Of a stretch of 64,000 nucleotides of DNA, positions 9,364 through 19,025 are shown in pieces. The stretch lies in assembly GCF_900188095.1 (NCBI RefSeq), contig NZ_FZOT01000002.1:620001-684000 (forward strand), written 5' to 3'. The notes beneath the pieces were generated by a model. That model ran no database searches. It saw only the letters and a program-made list of their open reading frames with translations, and was not told the DNA's origin. Position 1 is the first letter of the stretch, and each line of letters opens with the position of its first letter. The position numbers were made by a program, and so were the translations under genes. The DNA is from Noviherbaspirillum humi. GTDB lineage: Bacteria; Pseudomonadota; Gammaproteobacteria; Burkholderiales; Burkholderiaceae_D.

Positions 9364-10823
9364 GCGAAGACATACTCATCAACATCACCCCGCAGGAAAC
9401 CCGGGTCGCGCTCGTGCTCCAGGGTGCGGTGCAGGAGCTCCACATCGAGCGCACCCAGTCGCGCGGCCTGGCCGGCAACATCTATCTTGGCAAGGTGGTG
9501 CGGGTGCTGCCCGGGATGCAGTCGGCCTTCATCGACATCGGCCTGGAGCGGGCCGCCTTCCTGCACGTGGCCGACATCTGGGAGGCGCGTTCGCAGGAAG
9601 CCGCCAACGGCAGCCATGCGCCGATCGAGAAGCTGCTGTACGACGGCCAGTCGCTGATCGTGCAGGTGATCAAGGATCCCATCGGCACCAAGGGCGCGCG
9701 CCTGTCGACCCAGGTCTCGATCGCCGGCCGCATGCTGGTCTACCTGCCGCAGGATTCCCACATCGGGATCTCGCAGCGCATCGAGAACGAAGCTGAGCGC
9801 GAGCAGCTGCGCAGCAGGGTGCAGCGCCTGCTGCCTGCCGAAGAAAAAGGCGGCTACATCATCCGCACCATGGCCGAGGATGCAAGCGAGGCCGACCTGC
9901 AGATGGACATCGACTACCTGCGCAAGACCTGGTCTGCCATCAGCCAGCAGATGCGCACCCGCCCGGCGCCCAGCCTGCTGTACCAGGACCTGAGTTTGGC
10001 GCAGCGGGTGCTGCGCGACTTCGTCAACGAAGATACCGCCACCATCCAGGTGGACTCGCGCGAAAACTTCCAGAAGCTGCAGCAGTTCGGCAAGGTGTAC
10101 ACGCCATCGGTGCTGACCAAGCTCGCGCACTACACCGGCGAGCGTCCGCTGTTCGACCTGTACGGCGTGGAAGAGGAAATCGAGCGCGCCCTCGGCCGCC
10201 GGGTCGACCTGAAGTCGGGCGGCTACCTGATCGTGGACCAGACCGAGGCCATGACCACCATCGACGTCAACACCGGCAGCTACGTCAATGGCCGCAACTT
10301 CGACGACACCATCTTCAAGACCAATCTCGAAGCGGCACATGCGATCGCGCGCCAGCTCAGACTGCGCAATCTCGGCGGCATCATCATCCTCGACTTCATC
10401 GACATGGACAATGCCGAGCACCGCAGCGCGGTGCTGGCGGAGCTGAACAAGGCGCTGGCGCGCGACCGCACCAAGGTGTCGGTGTCGAACTTTTCGGCGC
10501 TCGGCCTGGTGGAAATGACGCGCAAGCGGACCCGGGAGTCGCTGGCCCACATCCTGTGCGAGACCTGCCCTGCCTGCAAGGGCAAGGGCCAGGTGAAGAC
10601 GGCGCGCACCGTCTGCTACGAAATCCTGCGCGAACTGCTGCGCGAAGCCAAGCAGTTCAATCCGCGCGAGTTCCGCATCCTTGCCTCGCAGGTGGTGGTC
10701 GACATGTTCCTCGAGGAAGAGTCGCAGCATCTCGCCATGCTCGGCGACTTCATCGGCAAGCCGATTTCGCTGCAGGTGGAGACGGTGTACCACCAGGAGC
10801 AGTACGACATCATCCTGATGTGA
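9360..10823 (+). CDS. rng: ribonuclease G
   Basis: A 487-residue single-strand endoribonuclease of the RNase E/G family that acts in 16S rRNA 5' maturation and mRNA decay. An S1 domain lies at about residues 35-115 (GNIYLGKVVRVLPGMQSAF), followed by the RNase H-like and DNase I-like catalytic core with TIDVNTGSYV and GGIIILDFIDM, whose Asp residues bind the metal. The zinc-link CxxC appears as CETCPAC. It lacks the long C-terminal scaffold of RNase E, so it is RNase G. Confidence 0.96.
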   Translation: MSEDILINITPQETRVALVLQGAVQELHIERTQSRGLAGNIYLGKVVRVLPGMQSAFIDIGLERAAFLHVADIWEARSQEAANGSHAPIEKLLYDGQSLIVQVIKDPIGTKGARLSTQVSIAGRMLVYLPQDSHIGISQRIENEAEREQLRSRVQRLLPAEEKGGYIIRTMAEDASEADLQMDIDYLRKTWSAISQQMRTRPAPSLLYQDLSLAQRVLRDFVNEDTATIQVDSRENFQKLQQFGKVYTPSVLTKLAHYTGERPLFDLYGVEEEIERALGRRVDLKSGGYLIVDQTEAMTTIDVNTGSYVNGRNFDDTIFKTNLEAAHAIARQLRLRNLGGIIILDFIDMDNAEHRSAVLAELNKALARDRTKVSVSNFSALGLVEMTRKRTRESLAHILCETCPACKGKGQVKTARTVCYEILRELLREAKQFNPREFRILASQVVVDMFLEEESQHLAMLGDFIGKPISLQVETVYHQEQYDIILM

Positions 10824-10827
10824 CGCC

Positions 10828-11583
10828 ATGACGCCGACGCGCCTGCTGCCTGCCTGTCTCATCCTTCTCCTCGCCTTTCCGGCATCGGCCGCCACCCTGA
10901 CGGCCGCCGTGGCCGCCAACCTGCAACCGGCTTTCGGCGAAATCCAGGCTGCCTTCCGCCAAGCCAGCGGTCACGAGATCAAGCCGGTGTTCAACTCCTC
11001 CGGCCGCTTCGTCGCCCAGATAAAGAACGGCGCCCCGTTCGACCTCTTCCTCTCGGCCGACATGATGTACCCGGAAAGCCTGCACAAGGAGGGCCTGACC
11101 GACGGCCCGCCGCAGGTGTATGCCTACGGCGCGGTGGTGCTCTGGACCATGAAGGACATCGATCTCGGCCAGTGGCAGAAAGCCCTCGCCTCGCCGGCGG
11201 TGAGCCGCATCGCCGTCGCCAGCGCAAGCAGCGCGCCCTATGGCCGGGAGGCGCTGCGGGCGCTGCAAACCCTCGGGCTGGAAGCGGCGCTGAAGCCGAA
11301 ACTGGTGTTCGGCGAGAGCGTCGCCCAGACCAGCCAGTACATCCACTCCGGCGTGGTGGATGCCGGCTTCACTGCCAAATCGGTGGTGCTGTCGCCGGAG
11401 ATGAAAGGCCAGGGCAAGTGGGTCGATCTGCCCGCAGGTTCCTACCAGCCGATCGCGCAGGGCACGGTGTTGCTGAAGGCGGCAACGCCGGCCAGCCGGG
11501 AGGCGGCGCGGCAGTTCAAGGATTTCCTGGCCGCGCCGCCGGCGCGCGCCATCCTGCAGCGCTACGGCTACCAGCTGCCATGA
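10828..11583 (+). CDS. modA: molybdate ABC transporter, periplasmic binding protein
   Basis: A 251-residue solute-binding protein. Residues 1 to about 21 are a Sec signal peptide ending PASA-A; the mature part contains AAVAANLQPAFGEI and the oxyanion-binding patterns FNSSGRFVAQIKNGAPFDLFLSAD and VDAGFTAKSVV. It captures molybdate or tungstate in the periplasm for ModBC. It starts 4 bp after rng and overlaps the next gene by four bases, so the mod genes are translationally coupled. No ModE site is evident within this tight junction. Confidence 0.94.
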   Translation: MTPTRLLPACLILLLAFPASAATLTAAVAANLQPAFGEIQAAFRQASGHEIKPVFNSSGRFVAQIKNGAPFDLFLSADMMYPESLHKEGLTDGPPQVYAYGAVVLWTMKDIDLGQWQKALASPAVSRIAVASASSAPYGREALRALQTLGLEAALKPKLVFGESVAQTSQYIHSGVVDAGFTAKSVVLSPEMKGQGKWVDLPAGSYQPIAQGTVLLKAATPASREAARQFKDFLAAPPARAILQRYGYQLP

Positions 11584-11990
11584 ACCGGCTGCCGGGCGAA
11601 ATCGTCAAGGTCGACGCCGCCGGCAGCGTGGCGCTGGTGGAGGTGGCAGTGGGCCGCCACCATTTCACCGCCACCCTGGTCGGTTCCGGCGAGGAAGCCG
11701 CCGCCTGGCCGCCGGGCATGGGCGTGACCCTGCTGTTCAAGGGCAGCGAAATGTCGCTCGCCAAGAACCTTTCCGGCATGATCAGCCTGCGCAACCGCCT
11801 GCCCGGGACCATACGCAGCATCGAGCGCGGCAGCCTGCTGGCGCGGGTGATGCTCGACTTCGAGGGCCATGCGCTGGAATCCATCATCACCGCCCGTTCC
11901 TGCGACGCGATGCAGTTGGCGGTCGGCGACCAGGTGGAGGGACTGGTCAAGGCGAACGAGATGAGCCTGCTGCCGGGAGAGGCCGCATGA
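11580..11990 (+). CDS. tandem Mop/TOBE-domain molybdate-binding protein
   Basis: A 136-residue protein made of two Mop (TOBE) repeats. The first starts at NRLPGEIVKVDAAGSVALV (residue 2) and the second at NRLPGTIRSIERGSLLARV (about residue 70); the repeated NRLPG opening makes the duplication plain. Such di-Mop proteins (molbindins) store or buffer molybdate in the cytosol; some are the free C-terminal part of ModE. There is no helix-turn-helix here. It overlaps modA and modB by four bases at each end, so it is an integral part of the operon. Confidence 0.88.
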   Translation: MNRLPGEIVKVDAAGSVALVEVAVGRHHFTATLVGSGEEAAAWPPGMGVTLLFKGSEMSLAKNLSGMISLRNRLPGTIRSIERGSLLARVMLDFEGHALESIITARSCDAMQLAVGDQVEGLVKANEMSLLPGEAA

Positions 11991-12661
11991 GCCACGACTG
12001 GCAGCCGCTGCTGCTGACCTTCCGCCTGGCGGCGATGACGACCGCTTTCCTGCTGCTGCTCGGCGTGCCGCTGGCGTGGCAGCTGGCGCGCATGAACAGC
12101 CGATTCAAGGCGGTGCTCGAAACCCTGGTCAGCATGCCGCTGGTGCTGCCGCCCTCGGTGCTCGGCTTCTACCTGCTGCTCGCCTTCAGCCCCCAGCATG
12201 CCTTCGGCCAGTGGCTGGACCGCTGGCTGCACCTGAAGCTGGTGTTCAGCTTCGAGGGCCTGGTGCTCGGCTCCATCCTGTTCAGCCTGCCCTTCATGGT
12301 GCAGCCGGTGCAGGCCGGTTTCCAGGCGCTGCCGGCCTCGCTGCTGGAAGCATCGCGCACCCTGGGCAAGTCGGACCTGGCGACGCTGTTCCGGGTCATG
12401 CTGCCCAACATCAAGCCGGCGCTGCTGACCGGCACGGTGCTCAGCTTCGCCCATACCGTCGGCGAGTTCGGCGTGGTGCTGATGATAGGCGGGAACATCC
12501 CGGGCGTGACCAGGGTGGCCTCCATCGCCATCTACGACGAGGTGGAAGGCTTGAACTACGCCGCCGCCCACTTCCATGCGGCGGTGCTGTTCACGCTCAG
12601 CTTCGTCATCCTGCTGGCAGTGCACCTCGCCAACCGCGGCTGGCGCCGGGCCGGCGCATGA
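11987..12661 (+). CDS. modB: molybdate ABC transporter permease
   Basis: A 224-residue inner-membrane permease with about five transmembrane helices and the ABC-coupling EAA loop (EASRTLGKSDLATLFRVMLP), plus the ModB ending TVGEFGVVLMIGGNIPG. It forms the membrane channel for molybdate driven by ModC. Overlaps the tandem Mop gene and modC by four bases each. Confidence 0.95.
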   Translation: MSHDWQPLLLTFRLAAMTTAFLLLLGVPLAWQLARMNSRFKAVLETLVSMPLVLPPSVLGFYLLLAFSPQHAFGQWLDRWLHLKLVFSFEGLVLGSILFSLPFMVQPVQAGFQALPASLLEASRTLGKSDLATLFRVMLPNIKPALLTGTVLSFAHTVGEFGVVLMIGGNIPGVTRVASIAIYDEVEGLNYAAAHFHAAVLFTLSFVILLAVHLANRGWRRAGA

Positions 12662-13539
12662 CGCTCCCCGTTGAAATCGATCTGCGCAAGGCGCTGCGCG
12701 GACCGGCCGGCGACATGCGGCTGCATGTCCGCGCCACGCTGGCCGGCGGCAGCTTCGCCTCCCTGTTCGGCCCTTCCGGCGCCGGCAAGACCACCCTGTT
12801 GCGCATGCTGGCCGGCCTGACGCAGCCGGACGCCGGCCGCCTGGTGATCGGGGGCGAGACCTGGTTCGATGGCGAAAAGGGCATCGACCTGCCGCCGCAG
12901 CGGCGCGCCATCGGCTACGTGTTCCAGGACCATGCGCTGTTTCCCAACCTGACGGTGCGGGAAAACATTGCCTACGGGGCGGACAGGCGGGATGCCGGCT
13001 GGGTGGACGAGCTGACGGAAATGATCGGGCTGGCCGAGTTGCGGCAGCGCCGCCCGGACACGCTGTCCGGCGGCCAAAGGCAGCGCGTGGCATTGGCGCG
13101 CGCGCTGGCGCGCAAGCCCGCGCTGCTGCTTCTGGACGAGCCGCTGTCGGCGCTCGACGCCGGCCTGCGCAGCCGCCTGCAGGATGATCTCGCCCGCCTG
13201 CATGCGCAGCTCGGTCTTACTACCCTGATGGTGACCCACGACCTCGGCGAAGTGTTCAAGCTGTCGTCCGAGGTGCTGTGCCTGGAGGATGGGCGCATCG
13301 CCCGCAGCGGCGCCCCGGACGCGGTCTTTCTGCGCCGCCGCGGCGCCGGCGAGCTGACGCTGCAGGGCCAGGTGCTGGCGGTGCGGCGGGAGGAAGTGGT
13401 GTTCGTGGTGGCACTGCTCATCGGCCAGGACATCATCGAGGTGCTGGCCTCGGAAGATGAAGTTGCCGACCTGGCGCCGGGCGATGCGGTGTTCGTCGGC
13501 GCGCGCACCTTCAGTCCGATGCTGCGGAAGCGGCGTTGA
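12658..13539 (+). CDS. modC: molybdate ABC transporter ATP-binding protein
   Basis: A 293-residue ATPase. Walker A is GPSGAGKTT, the signature is LSGGQRQRVALARAL, Walker B LLLLDEPLSALD and the switch His is in VTHD. A single TOBE domain follows (GELTLQGQVLAV to the end), making it shorter than E. coli ModC (352 residues). The missing regulatory length may be offset by the separate tandem Mop protein encoded upstream in the same operon. Start at 12658 overlaps modB by four bases. Confidence 0.94.
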   Translation: MTLPVEIDLRKALRGPAGDMRLHVRATLAGGSFASLFGPSGAGKTTLLRMLAGLTQPDAGRLVIGGETWFDGEKGIDLPPQRRAIGYVFQDHALFPNLTVRENIAYGADRRDAGWVDELTEMIGLAELRQRRPDTLSGGQRQRVALARALARKPALLLLDEPLSALDAGLRSRLQDDLARLHAQLGLTTLMVTHDLGEVFKLSSEVLCLEDGRIARSGAPDAVFLRRRGAGELTLQGQVLAVRREEVVFVVALLIGQDIIEVLASEDEVADLAPGDAVFVGARTFSPMLRKRR

Positions 13540-13859
13540 CGATGCGGCCAGGAAAGGCCTGCCCCCGGCGCATTCCAGATTATCGCCATGACATCGATGC
13601 AGCAGACTCGCCGTCGAACTGCCGCGCCATCCAGACCGCGAAGGCATTCGCCCCGGCACATTCGATTACAATAGGGCCCGCCGATTGCCCGGACTCGCCG
13701 ACGAGGGCGTCCCCTGTTCAGGGGGTTTCGTGGGCAAAAAGACAATCATGATGATGGCGGCTGCTGCCGTCGTTTTCCGGTTTCGCAGCCCCGTCCTCGT
13801 TCAGCCAAGCAGCCTGGCAAGCCATCCGGCGTTCCCCAGTTTCGTTACAAGCCACTCAT
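13540..13859. other. intergenic region between modC and the MsbA-type gene
   Basis: About 320 bp with no convincing gene. It holds a TACAAT at 13667-13672 that could be a -10 for the downstream exporter gene, without a good -35, and a short inverted repeat (CCCCTG-TT-CAGGGG) at 13711-13724. A 63-codon open frame at 13685-13876 shows no family features and overlaps the next gene. Confidence 0.5.
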
Positions 13860-15617
13860 ATGATTCTTCCCTCTAGCGTCAAGCGACTCGCACTGCTGCA
13901 TCGTCCGTACAAAGGTCGCCTTGCGCTGGCTTTCCTGGCAATGATCATCACCGCCGCCACCGAGCCGGTGGTGCCCTACCTGCTTAAACTGCTCCTGGAC
14001 AAGGGATTCACCGGCAAGCCGACCTTTTCCCTCTGGCTGGTGCCGCTGACGGTGATCGGCATCTTCGCCATACGCGGCATGTCCACCTTCACCAGCAGCT
14101 ACATGATGACCTGGGTCTCCACGCGCCTGCTGAACGAGCTCAGGCGCCAGATGTTCGCCCGCCTGCTCGACGTGCCGCTGGGCTTCTATCATGACAACAC
14201 CATCGGCAAGGTCATCAATTCAATGATGTTCGAGGTGCAGCAGATCATCGAAATGATCACCAAGGTGTTCACCTCGATCGTGCGCTCCGCGCTGACGGTG
14301 GTCGGATTGCTGGTGTGGCTGCTGTATCTGAATGCCGCCCTGACGGTGGTGACGCTGATCCTGCTGCCGCTGCTGGCGCTGGTGGTGCGCACCACCGGCA
14401 AGCGCCTGAAGATGCTGAACGAGGAATCGCTGCGGGTGAATGCGGAGTTGACGCAGGTGATCGAGGAAGTGACGCGGGCGCCGCAGGTGATCAAGATATT
14501 CGGCGGCGAGGCCTATGAGAAAGCCCGCTTCCAGGAGCGCTCCGACAATCTGCGCCGCTACACCATGCGCCAGACCAGCACCTTCTCGGCGACAGTGCCG
14601 ATCACGCAATTGATGACCGCCTGCGCCCTGGCGATCGTGGTCGTGCTGGCCCTCGTCCAATCACACAATGGCGATGTCACCGTCGGCGGCTTCGTCTCCT
14701 TCGTGACCGCCATGCTGATGCTGCTCACGCCGCTCAAGCAGCTCGCCGAAGTCAACGGACCGCTGCAGCGCGGCCTGGCGGCGGCCGAAGCGGTATTCGG
14801 CCTGATCGACAAGCCGACCGAAAGGAGCGAGGGCAAGACGCTGCCGGGCAGAAGCTCGGGCCGGCTCGAATTCGCCGATGTCGGCTTCGTCTATCCCGAA
14901 ACGACGCGGCCGGCGCTGCGCAACATCGATCTGCACATCGCGCCCGGCGAGACGGTCGCTTTCGTCGGCATGTCGGGCAGCGGCAAGTCCACGCTGGTCA
15001 ATCTGGTGCCCGGTTTCTATGCCGTCTCCAGCGGACAGATCCTGCTCGACGGCACGCCTATCGACGACATTGCCCTCAAAAGCCTGCGCGCCCAGATCGC
15101 CATGGTGAGTCAGCATGTGGTGCTGTTCGATGACACGATCGCCAACAACATCGCCTATGGCGACGCCGAACCCGACCAGGGGCGGATCGCCGCCGCTGCC
15201 AAGGCGGCGCATCTGACGGACATGCTTGCCGCCCTCTCCGATGGCCTACAGACCCGCATCGGGCACAACGGTTCGCGCCTTTCCGGCGGCCAGCGCCAGC
15301 GCCTGGCGATCGCCCGCGCGATATACAAGGATGCGCCGATCCTGATCCTGGACGAAGCCACTTCCGCCCTGGATACCGAATCCGAACGGGCGGTGCAGGC
15401 GGCGCTGGACGAGCTGATGCAGGGGCGCACGACGCTCGTCATCGCCCACCGGCTCTCTACCATCGAGCGCGCCGACCGCATCGTGGTGCTTGCCGACGGC
15501 CGCATCGTCGAGATGGGAAGCCATGCGGAACTGCTGGCGCGAGAAGGCGTTTACGCCAACCTGCATCGCCTCCAATTCCATCAGCAAGCCACGGTCGCTG
15601 TACCGCTGGCGCAATGA
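13860..15617 (+). CDS. msbA: lipid A / lipid export ABC transporter, MsbA type
   Basis: A 585-residue half-transporter with an N-terminal six-helix transmembrane domain (to about 310) and a C-terminal ATPase. Walker A is GMSGSGKST, the signature LSGGQRQRLAIARAI and Walker B LILDEATSALD, with the H-loop in VIAHRLSTI. It aligns with MsbA, which flips lipid A-core across the inner membrane as a homodimer. A family 9 glycosyltransferase follows after 34 bp, so a role in LPS or other glycolipid export fits. Another lipid substrate is possible. Confidence 0.9.
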   Translation: MILPSSVKRLALLHRPYKGRLALAFLAMIITAATEPVVPYLLKLLLDKGFTGKPTFSLWLVPLTVIGIFAIRGMSTFTSSYMMTWVSTRLLNELRRQMFARLLDVPLGFYHDNTIGKVINSMMFEVQQIIEMITKVFTSIVRSALTVVGLLVWLLYLNAALTVVTLILLPLLALVVRTTGKRLKMLNEESLRVNAELTQVIEEVTRAPQVIKIFGGEAYEKARFQERSDNLRRYTMRQTSTFSATVPITQLMTACALAIVVVLALVQSHNGDVTVGGFVSFVTAMLMLLTPLKQLAEVNGPLQRGLAAAEAVFGLIDKPTERSEGKTLPGRSSGRLEFADVGFVYPETTRPALRNIDLHIAPGETVAFVGMSGSGKSTLVNLVPGFYAVSSGQILLDGTPIDDIALKSLRAQIAMVSQHVVLFDDTIANNIAYGDAEPDQGRIAAAAKAAHLTDMLAALSDGLQTRIGHNGSRLSGGQRQRLAIARAIYKDAPILILDEATSALDTESERAVQAALDELMQGRTTLVIAHRLSTIERADRIVVLADGRIVEMGSHAELLAREGVYANLHRLQFHQQATVAVPLAQ

Positions 15618-15651
15618 ACTGCCTCAACCATTGAGCGCCGAGACAACTTCC

Positions 15652-16788
15652 ATGGCACTTCCCGAAACGGCCCCTTCCCTCCCCGCGAACAATAGCCTGG
15701 TACCGGCAGACCTGCTCGGCAGGGCGAAAAAGATCCTCTTCATCGCCCATCTGGCGATCGGCGACTACACCTATCTGCAGAACTGCTTCCAGGCTTTCGC
15801 CGAAGCGCATCCCGGCATCCAGGTCCACCTCTGGGTGGATGAGGTGCGCCGCACCGCCGATGCCTCGCAATGGGAGCAGTTGAGCAAATACTCGCTCTAC
15901 GACTGGGTCAGGGCCTGCCCCTGCTTTTCCAGGGTATATACCCGGACCTACAGCCCGGCGCTGTTCGAGGAATCGATCCGCGAGGCGCAGCAGGAAAACT
16001 ACCCAATCGTCATTTCACTGGCCACGCTGCGGCCGCACCAGTACGCAACGCTGGCGCGCCGTATCAGCCCCGACGGCTTCGTCGCCGGCATGACCAAACC
16101 GGCGGGCCTGCTGACGCTGCATCACCGTCTCGCCTACCGCAAGCTGGATGCCGGCATTCCGCCGTATGTCGTGGCGGCGGACGACCCGCAGCACATCAGC
16201 GCCGTCTACGCCGGCTGGTTCCGCGAATTGTTCGGGCTCGACATTCCCGAAGCCAGACGCTTTCCTTTCGTGCACGTGCCGCCGGAATGGCGAGAAGATG
16301 CCCGCCGCCGGCTGGCGGACTGGGGCTTCCAGCCGCGCAGCGGCAAGCTGGTGCTGATCAACCCCTATGCCAAGACCCACAAGCGCTGCTGGCCGCTGGA
16401 GCGCGTGGCGGAACTGATCAACGCCATGCGGTCGCGCGAAGCATGGCGCGATGCCTGCTTCATCATCAACGCGGTGCCGCAGGAACTGGCCAGCGCCCGC
16501 CAGTTCCTGGAAACCCGCAAGCTGGAGCGGACAGTGGTGTTCACCGCCGGCGAAAACTTCTTTCAGCTGCCCGCCATGCTGGCCGAATGCGATCTCATCA
16601 TTTCGGTGGAAACCGCCGTCATGCATCTCGCCAATGCGGTGCATGTGCCGGTGATCGCGCTGATGCGCCAGAAGAATCCGGAGTGGGTGCCGATCGACCG
16701 CGAGCACAGCACCGTCATCACCGTTGGCCGCCGCAGCGAATGGGTGAAGGCCATCACCGTTGAACAAGTCATGGAAGCCCTGTCATGA
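15652..16788 (+). CDS. family 9 glycosyltransferase (heptosyltransferase-like)
   Basis: A 378-residue GT9/ADP-heptose:LPS heptosyltransferase-type protein. The N-terminal half opens with ILFIAHLAIGDYTYLQNCF, the place of the GDxV/L motif, and the C-terminal nucleotide-sugar domain contains LISVETAVMHLANAVHVPV, the conserved D/E-T-xxxHxA region. It is cytosolic and would add a sugar to the LPS core or another glycolipid. It is closely similar to the protein encoded at 19022-20215, so the two are paralogues. The ATG at 15652 was chosen over upstream codons because the sequence before it overlaps the MsbA gene. Confidence 0.88.
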   Translation: MALPETAPSLPANNSLVPADLLGRAKKILFIAHLAIGDYTYLQNCFQAFAEAHPGIQVHLWVDEVRRTADASQWEQLSKYSLYDWVRACPCFSRVYTRTYSPALFEESIREAQQENYPIVISLATLRPHQYATLARRISPDGFVAGMTKPAGLLTLHHRLAYRKLDAGIPPYVVAADDPQHISAVYAGWFRELFGLDIPEARRFPFVHVPPEWREDARRRLADWGFQPRSGKLVLINPYAKTHKRCWPLERVAELINAMRSREAWRDACFIINAVPQELASARQFLETRKLERTVVFTAGENFFQLPAMLAECDLIISVETAVMHLANAVHVPVIALMRQKNPEWVPIDREHSTVITVGRRSEWVKAITVEQVMEALS

Positions 16789-16950
16789 AGACAATCGGCT
16801 ACGGGCCCGCCTCTGTTCAACCGGCCGCCATATCGGCTCGCTGACCCTTCTTTCCCTGCATCTGGACGTCCTGCATTCAGACGCTGCGCTGGGAATTCAT
16901 GCGGCGCATTGCCGAGGCAATTTCAGCGCAGGGCCCACGGCTTGCCGTGG

Positions 16951-17676
16951 CTACGCTTCATTCCGGTGAAAGAAGCGGTAGATATTCAGCCACCATCGGC
17001 TTAACGGCATGTTCGCGCCCCGATGTCCGTGGTGTCCGAAGGCATACTTCAATTCTCCCTCGCAGCTGAAGCGGGCTGCCACCTCCACCGGCGCGAAGCG
17101 AAAGCCGTTCTGTTCAAGATAGGGCCGCTGGTATTGGCAGATGACGACGTCCTCGTTATCGGTCGCCTGTATGCGCTCGTCGTTTGCGAGGAAATGCTGC
17201 AAGCGCTTGCTGCGAAGAGAAAAGCCGCCATTCCCGACCCGGTGGTCACGGTGCGCTTCACCTTTCGTCAGATGGACGGGCCACGGCGCGCCGATATAGT
17301 CGTAGTCGAGGAATGCCTGGTCCCACAATGCGGGCTTCCAGACGAAGCCATCCCATTGGGCAACGAGCACATATTCCGTATCGAAGTAACGGTCCAGATC
17401 CTTCAACACAAATCTTGAATAGGCCTGGATGGAGCGAAGCTGCTCGATCTTCATCGTCGACGGGTCGCTGGAGTCGAAGTGCGTCAGAAGCTTGGCAGCG
17501 CCGAAATTACAATAGAACAGGCAATGGTCGAACGCGCGTTTGGCCCTTTCATAATTCACGCAGTCGATAACGATCAGCGTCACATTGGGCAATTCGAGTT
17601 TCTTTACCCTGCCGAACCAGGGGAAGCCGAGCTTGAAGATTTTCTTGCGAATTTTTTGCCGTATCCAGGAGAGCAT
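16951..17676 (-). CDS. DUF5672 protein, probable glycosyltransferase-like
   Basis: A 241-residue protein matching the DUF5672 pattern: VLVAQWDGFVWKPALW, DYDYIGAPWP, VGNGGFSLRSKRL and an EDVVICQ acidic motif that resembles the metal-binding EDV of GT-A fold enzymes. Family members are encoded in polysaccharide and LPS clusters, and a sugar-transfer role is inferred, not proved. It is the last gene of a minus-strand group GT9 - ligase - DUF5672, convergent with the plus-strand GT9. The 162 bp between the convergent stops hold nothing clear. Confidence 0.82.
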   Translation of the reverse strand: MLSWIRQKIRKKIFKLGFPWFGRVKKLELPNVTLIVIDCVNYERAKRAFDHCLFYCNFGAAKLLTHFDSSDPSTMKIEQLRSIQAYSRFVLKDLDRYFDTEYVLVAQWDGFVWKPALWDQAFLDYDYIGAPWPVHLTKGEAHRDHRVGNGGFSLRSKRLQHFLANDERIQATDNEDVVICQYQRPYLEQNGFRFAPVEVAARFSCEGELKYAFGHHGHRGANMPLSRWWLNIYRFFHRNEA

Positions 17677-17729
17677 GTTCGTGCCGTTGAATGGGTGATT
17701 TCGGCGCAGCGATTGGCGCGGCGATCGTG

Positions 17730-19025
17730 TCAGGCCGCAGCTTTCGAAAGCGCCAGCAATCTCTCGCGCTGATGGAGGTGGGAGAACATGATCGCCATGA
17801 ACAAGGCATAGAAGTTGTCACATGCGCCCCACATGAACATGACATCCGTCAATCCGAAAATCATGTAGCCAACGCTAAGCGTCAGGCCCATTCCCGCCGT
17901 CGCCCGCAGCTCGCTGTCCTCGTGCCGCAGCTTCCTGGCGAAGAACAGCAAGGGGACGATGTAGAGCGCCATCAGCCCGATGAGCCCGAAACTGCCCAAC
18001 GTCGCCATGTTGTAGAAGGTTTCGTTGTGAGAGTGGATCTGGCGCGCGATTACGGGAGAGATCTTCCCTTCCTGCCCCAAGCGCTGCAAGGTCGGCCTGA
18101 AGTTTTCCCTGCCGATGCCTATCATCGGATGCTCGGCAAACAGCATCATGGATGTCTTCCACAGACCGAAACGCGTCCCGACCGATGTATCAGACGCGCT
18201 GTCCTTGGCGTACACGTTGATGTCCTGCTCGGCGGAATGGATGCGGTTCTGCACCCTCGGGCTCAGGAGGAACAACCCTGTCAGCACTGCCACGCCGAGC
18301 AGCGTGATGATGAGCTTCTTCTTGAGTTCAATGTGGTCAAACAGGACAATGGCCACGATAGCGCACAAGAATGGAATCGCCAGCCATGCGCCACGTGTGT
18401 CTGAAAGATAAGCCGCGTAAAGCGTGCCAACGCCTGCCAAAATCTTGGCTGCGATCCCGATGCGTTGCGCCAGCGCGCTTCCGCTTTGGTACTTGATCGA
18501 TAAGATGGAGAAGCACCCCAGCAGCAGCGCCATATCGGCAAATTCGATAATGGGCATAAAGTCCACGTACTGCGCCCGGGTAGTCCCCCCATCCGTAATG
18601 ATGTACATCTTGACAGTAGACAGGATGGCGCCAAGGACATAGCTCCATTGAAGCCATCGGAACATCTTCTCGCCGCACAGCAGGCAGACCCACGCCACCA
18701 AGAAGAACAAGGCCATCCGCGATGGATAATCAAAGGATCGCACGGCGAAATCCTGGGAGATCAACTGATTCGCCAGGATCGCCAGGAACATCCCCGCCAT
18801 GGCCAAGTGGAATTTCCAGAATTTGCGTACAAAGCCTACAAATTCGGGGAGATGATGATTGGCTCGAAAGAGGATGCAGACCACTGCAACAAAAAGCAGG
18901 GAGTAGAAGCCGAGATTGCCGACCTTTCGGCCGATAAGTATCAGGCTCGACGTTGAAAAGAGGATTGAAAAGACAATCCAGTCGAACGGGAAGATTCGAT
19001 TCTTTGATTGCACGCTACGGCTCAC
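17730..19025 (-). CDS. O-antigen ligase family protein (WaaL-like)
   Basis: A 431-residue membrane protein with ten or more hydrophobic helices and a large periplasmic loop between about residues 250 and 350, the Wzy_C/O-antigen ligase layout. The loop holds GTRFGLWKTSMMLFAEHPM followed by GIGRENFR and IHSHNETFYNMA, the Arg- and His-containing signature of WaaL-type ligases that transfer undecaprenyl-linked glycans to lipid A-core. The start is GTG and overlaps the stop of the upstream GT9 gene by four bases. A Wzy polymerase or pilin glycosyl ligase is the alternative. Confidence 0.88.
   Translation of the reverse strand: MSRSVQSKNRIFPFDWIVFSILFSTSSLILIGRKVGNLGFYSLLFVAVVCILFRANHHLPEFVGFVRKFWKFHLAMAGMFLAILANQLISQDFAVRSFDYPSRMALFFLVAWVCLLCGEKMFRWLQWSYVLGAILSTVKMYIITDGGTTRAQYVDFMPIIEFADMALLLGCFSILSIKYQSGSALAQRIGIAAKILAGVGTLYAAYLSDTRGAWLAIPFLCAIVAIVLFDHIELKKKLIITLLGVAVLTGLFLLSPRVQNRIHSAEQDINVYAKDSASDTSVGTRFGLWKTSMMLFAEHPMIGIGRENFRPTLQRLGQEGKISPVIARQIHSHNETFYNMATLGSFGLIGLMALYIVPLLFFARKLRHEDSELRATAGMGLTLSVGYMIFGLTDVMFMWGACDNFYALFMAIMFSHLHQRERLLALSKAAA

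Noticed and set aside
13685..13876. 63-codon frame before the MsbA-type gene
   Set aside because: Overlaps the real start, no ribosome site, no family pattern.
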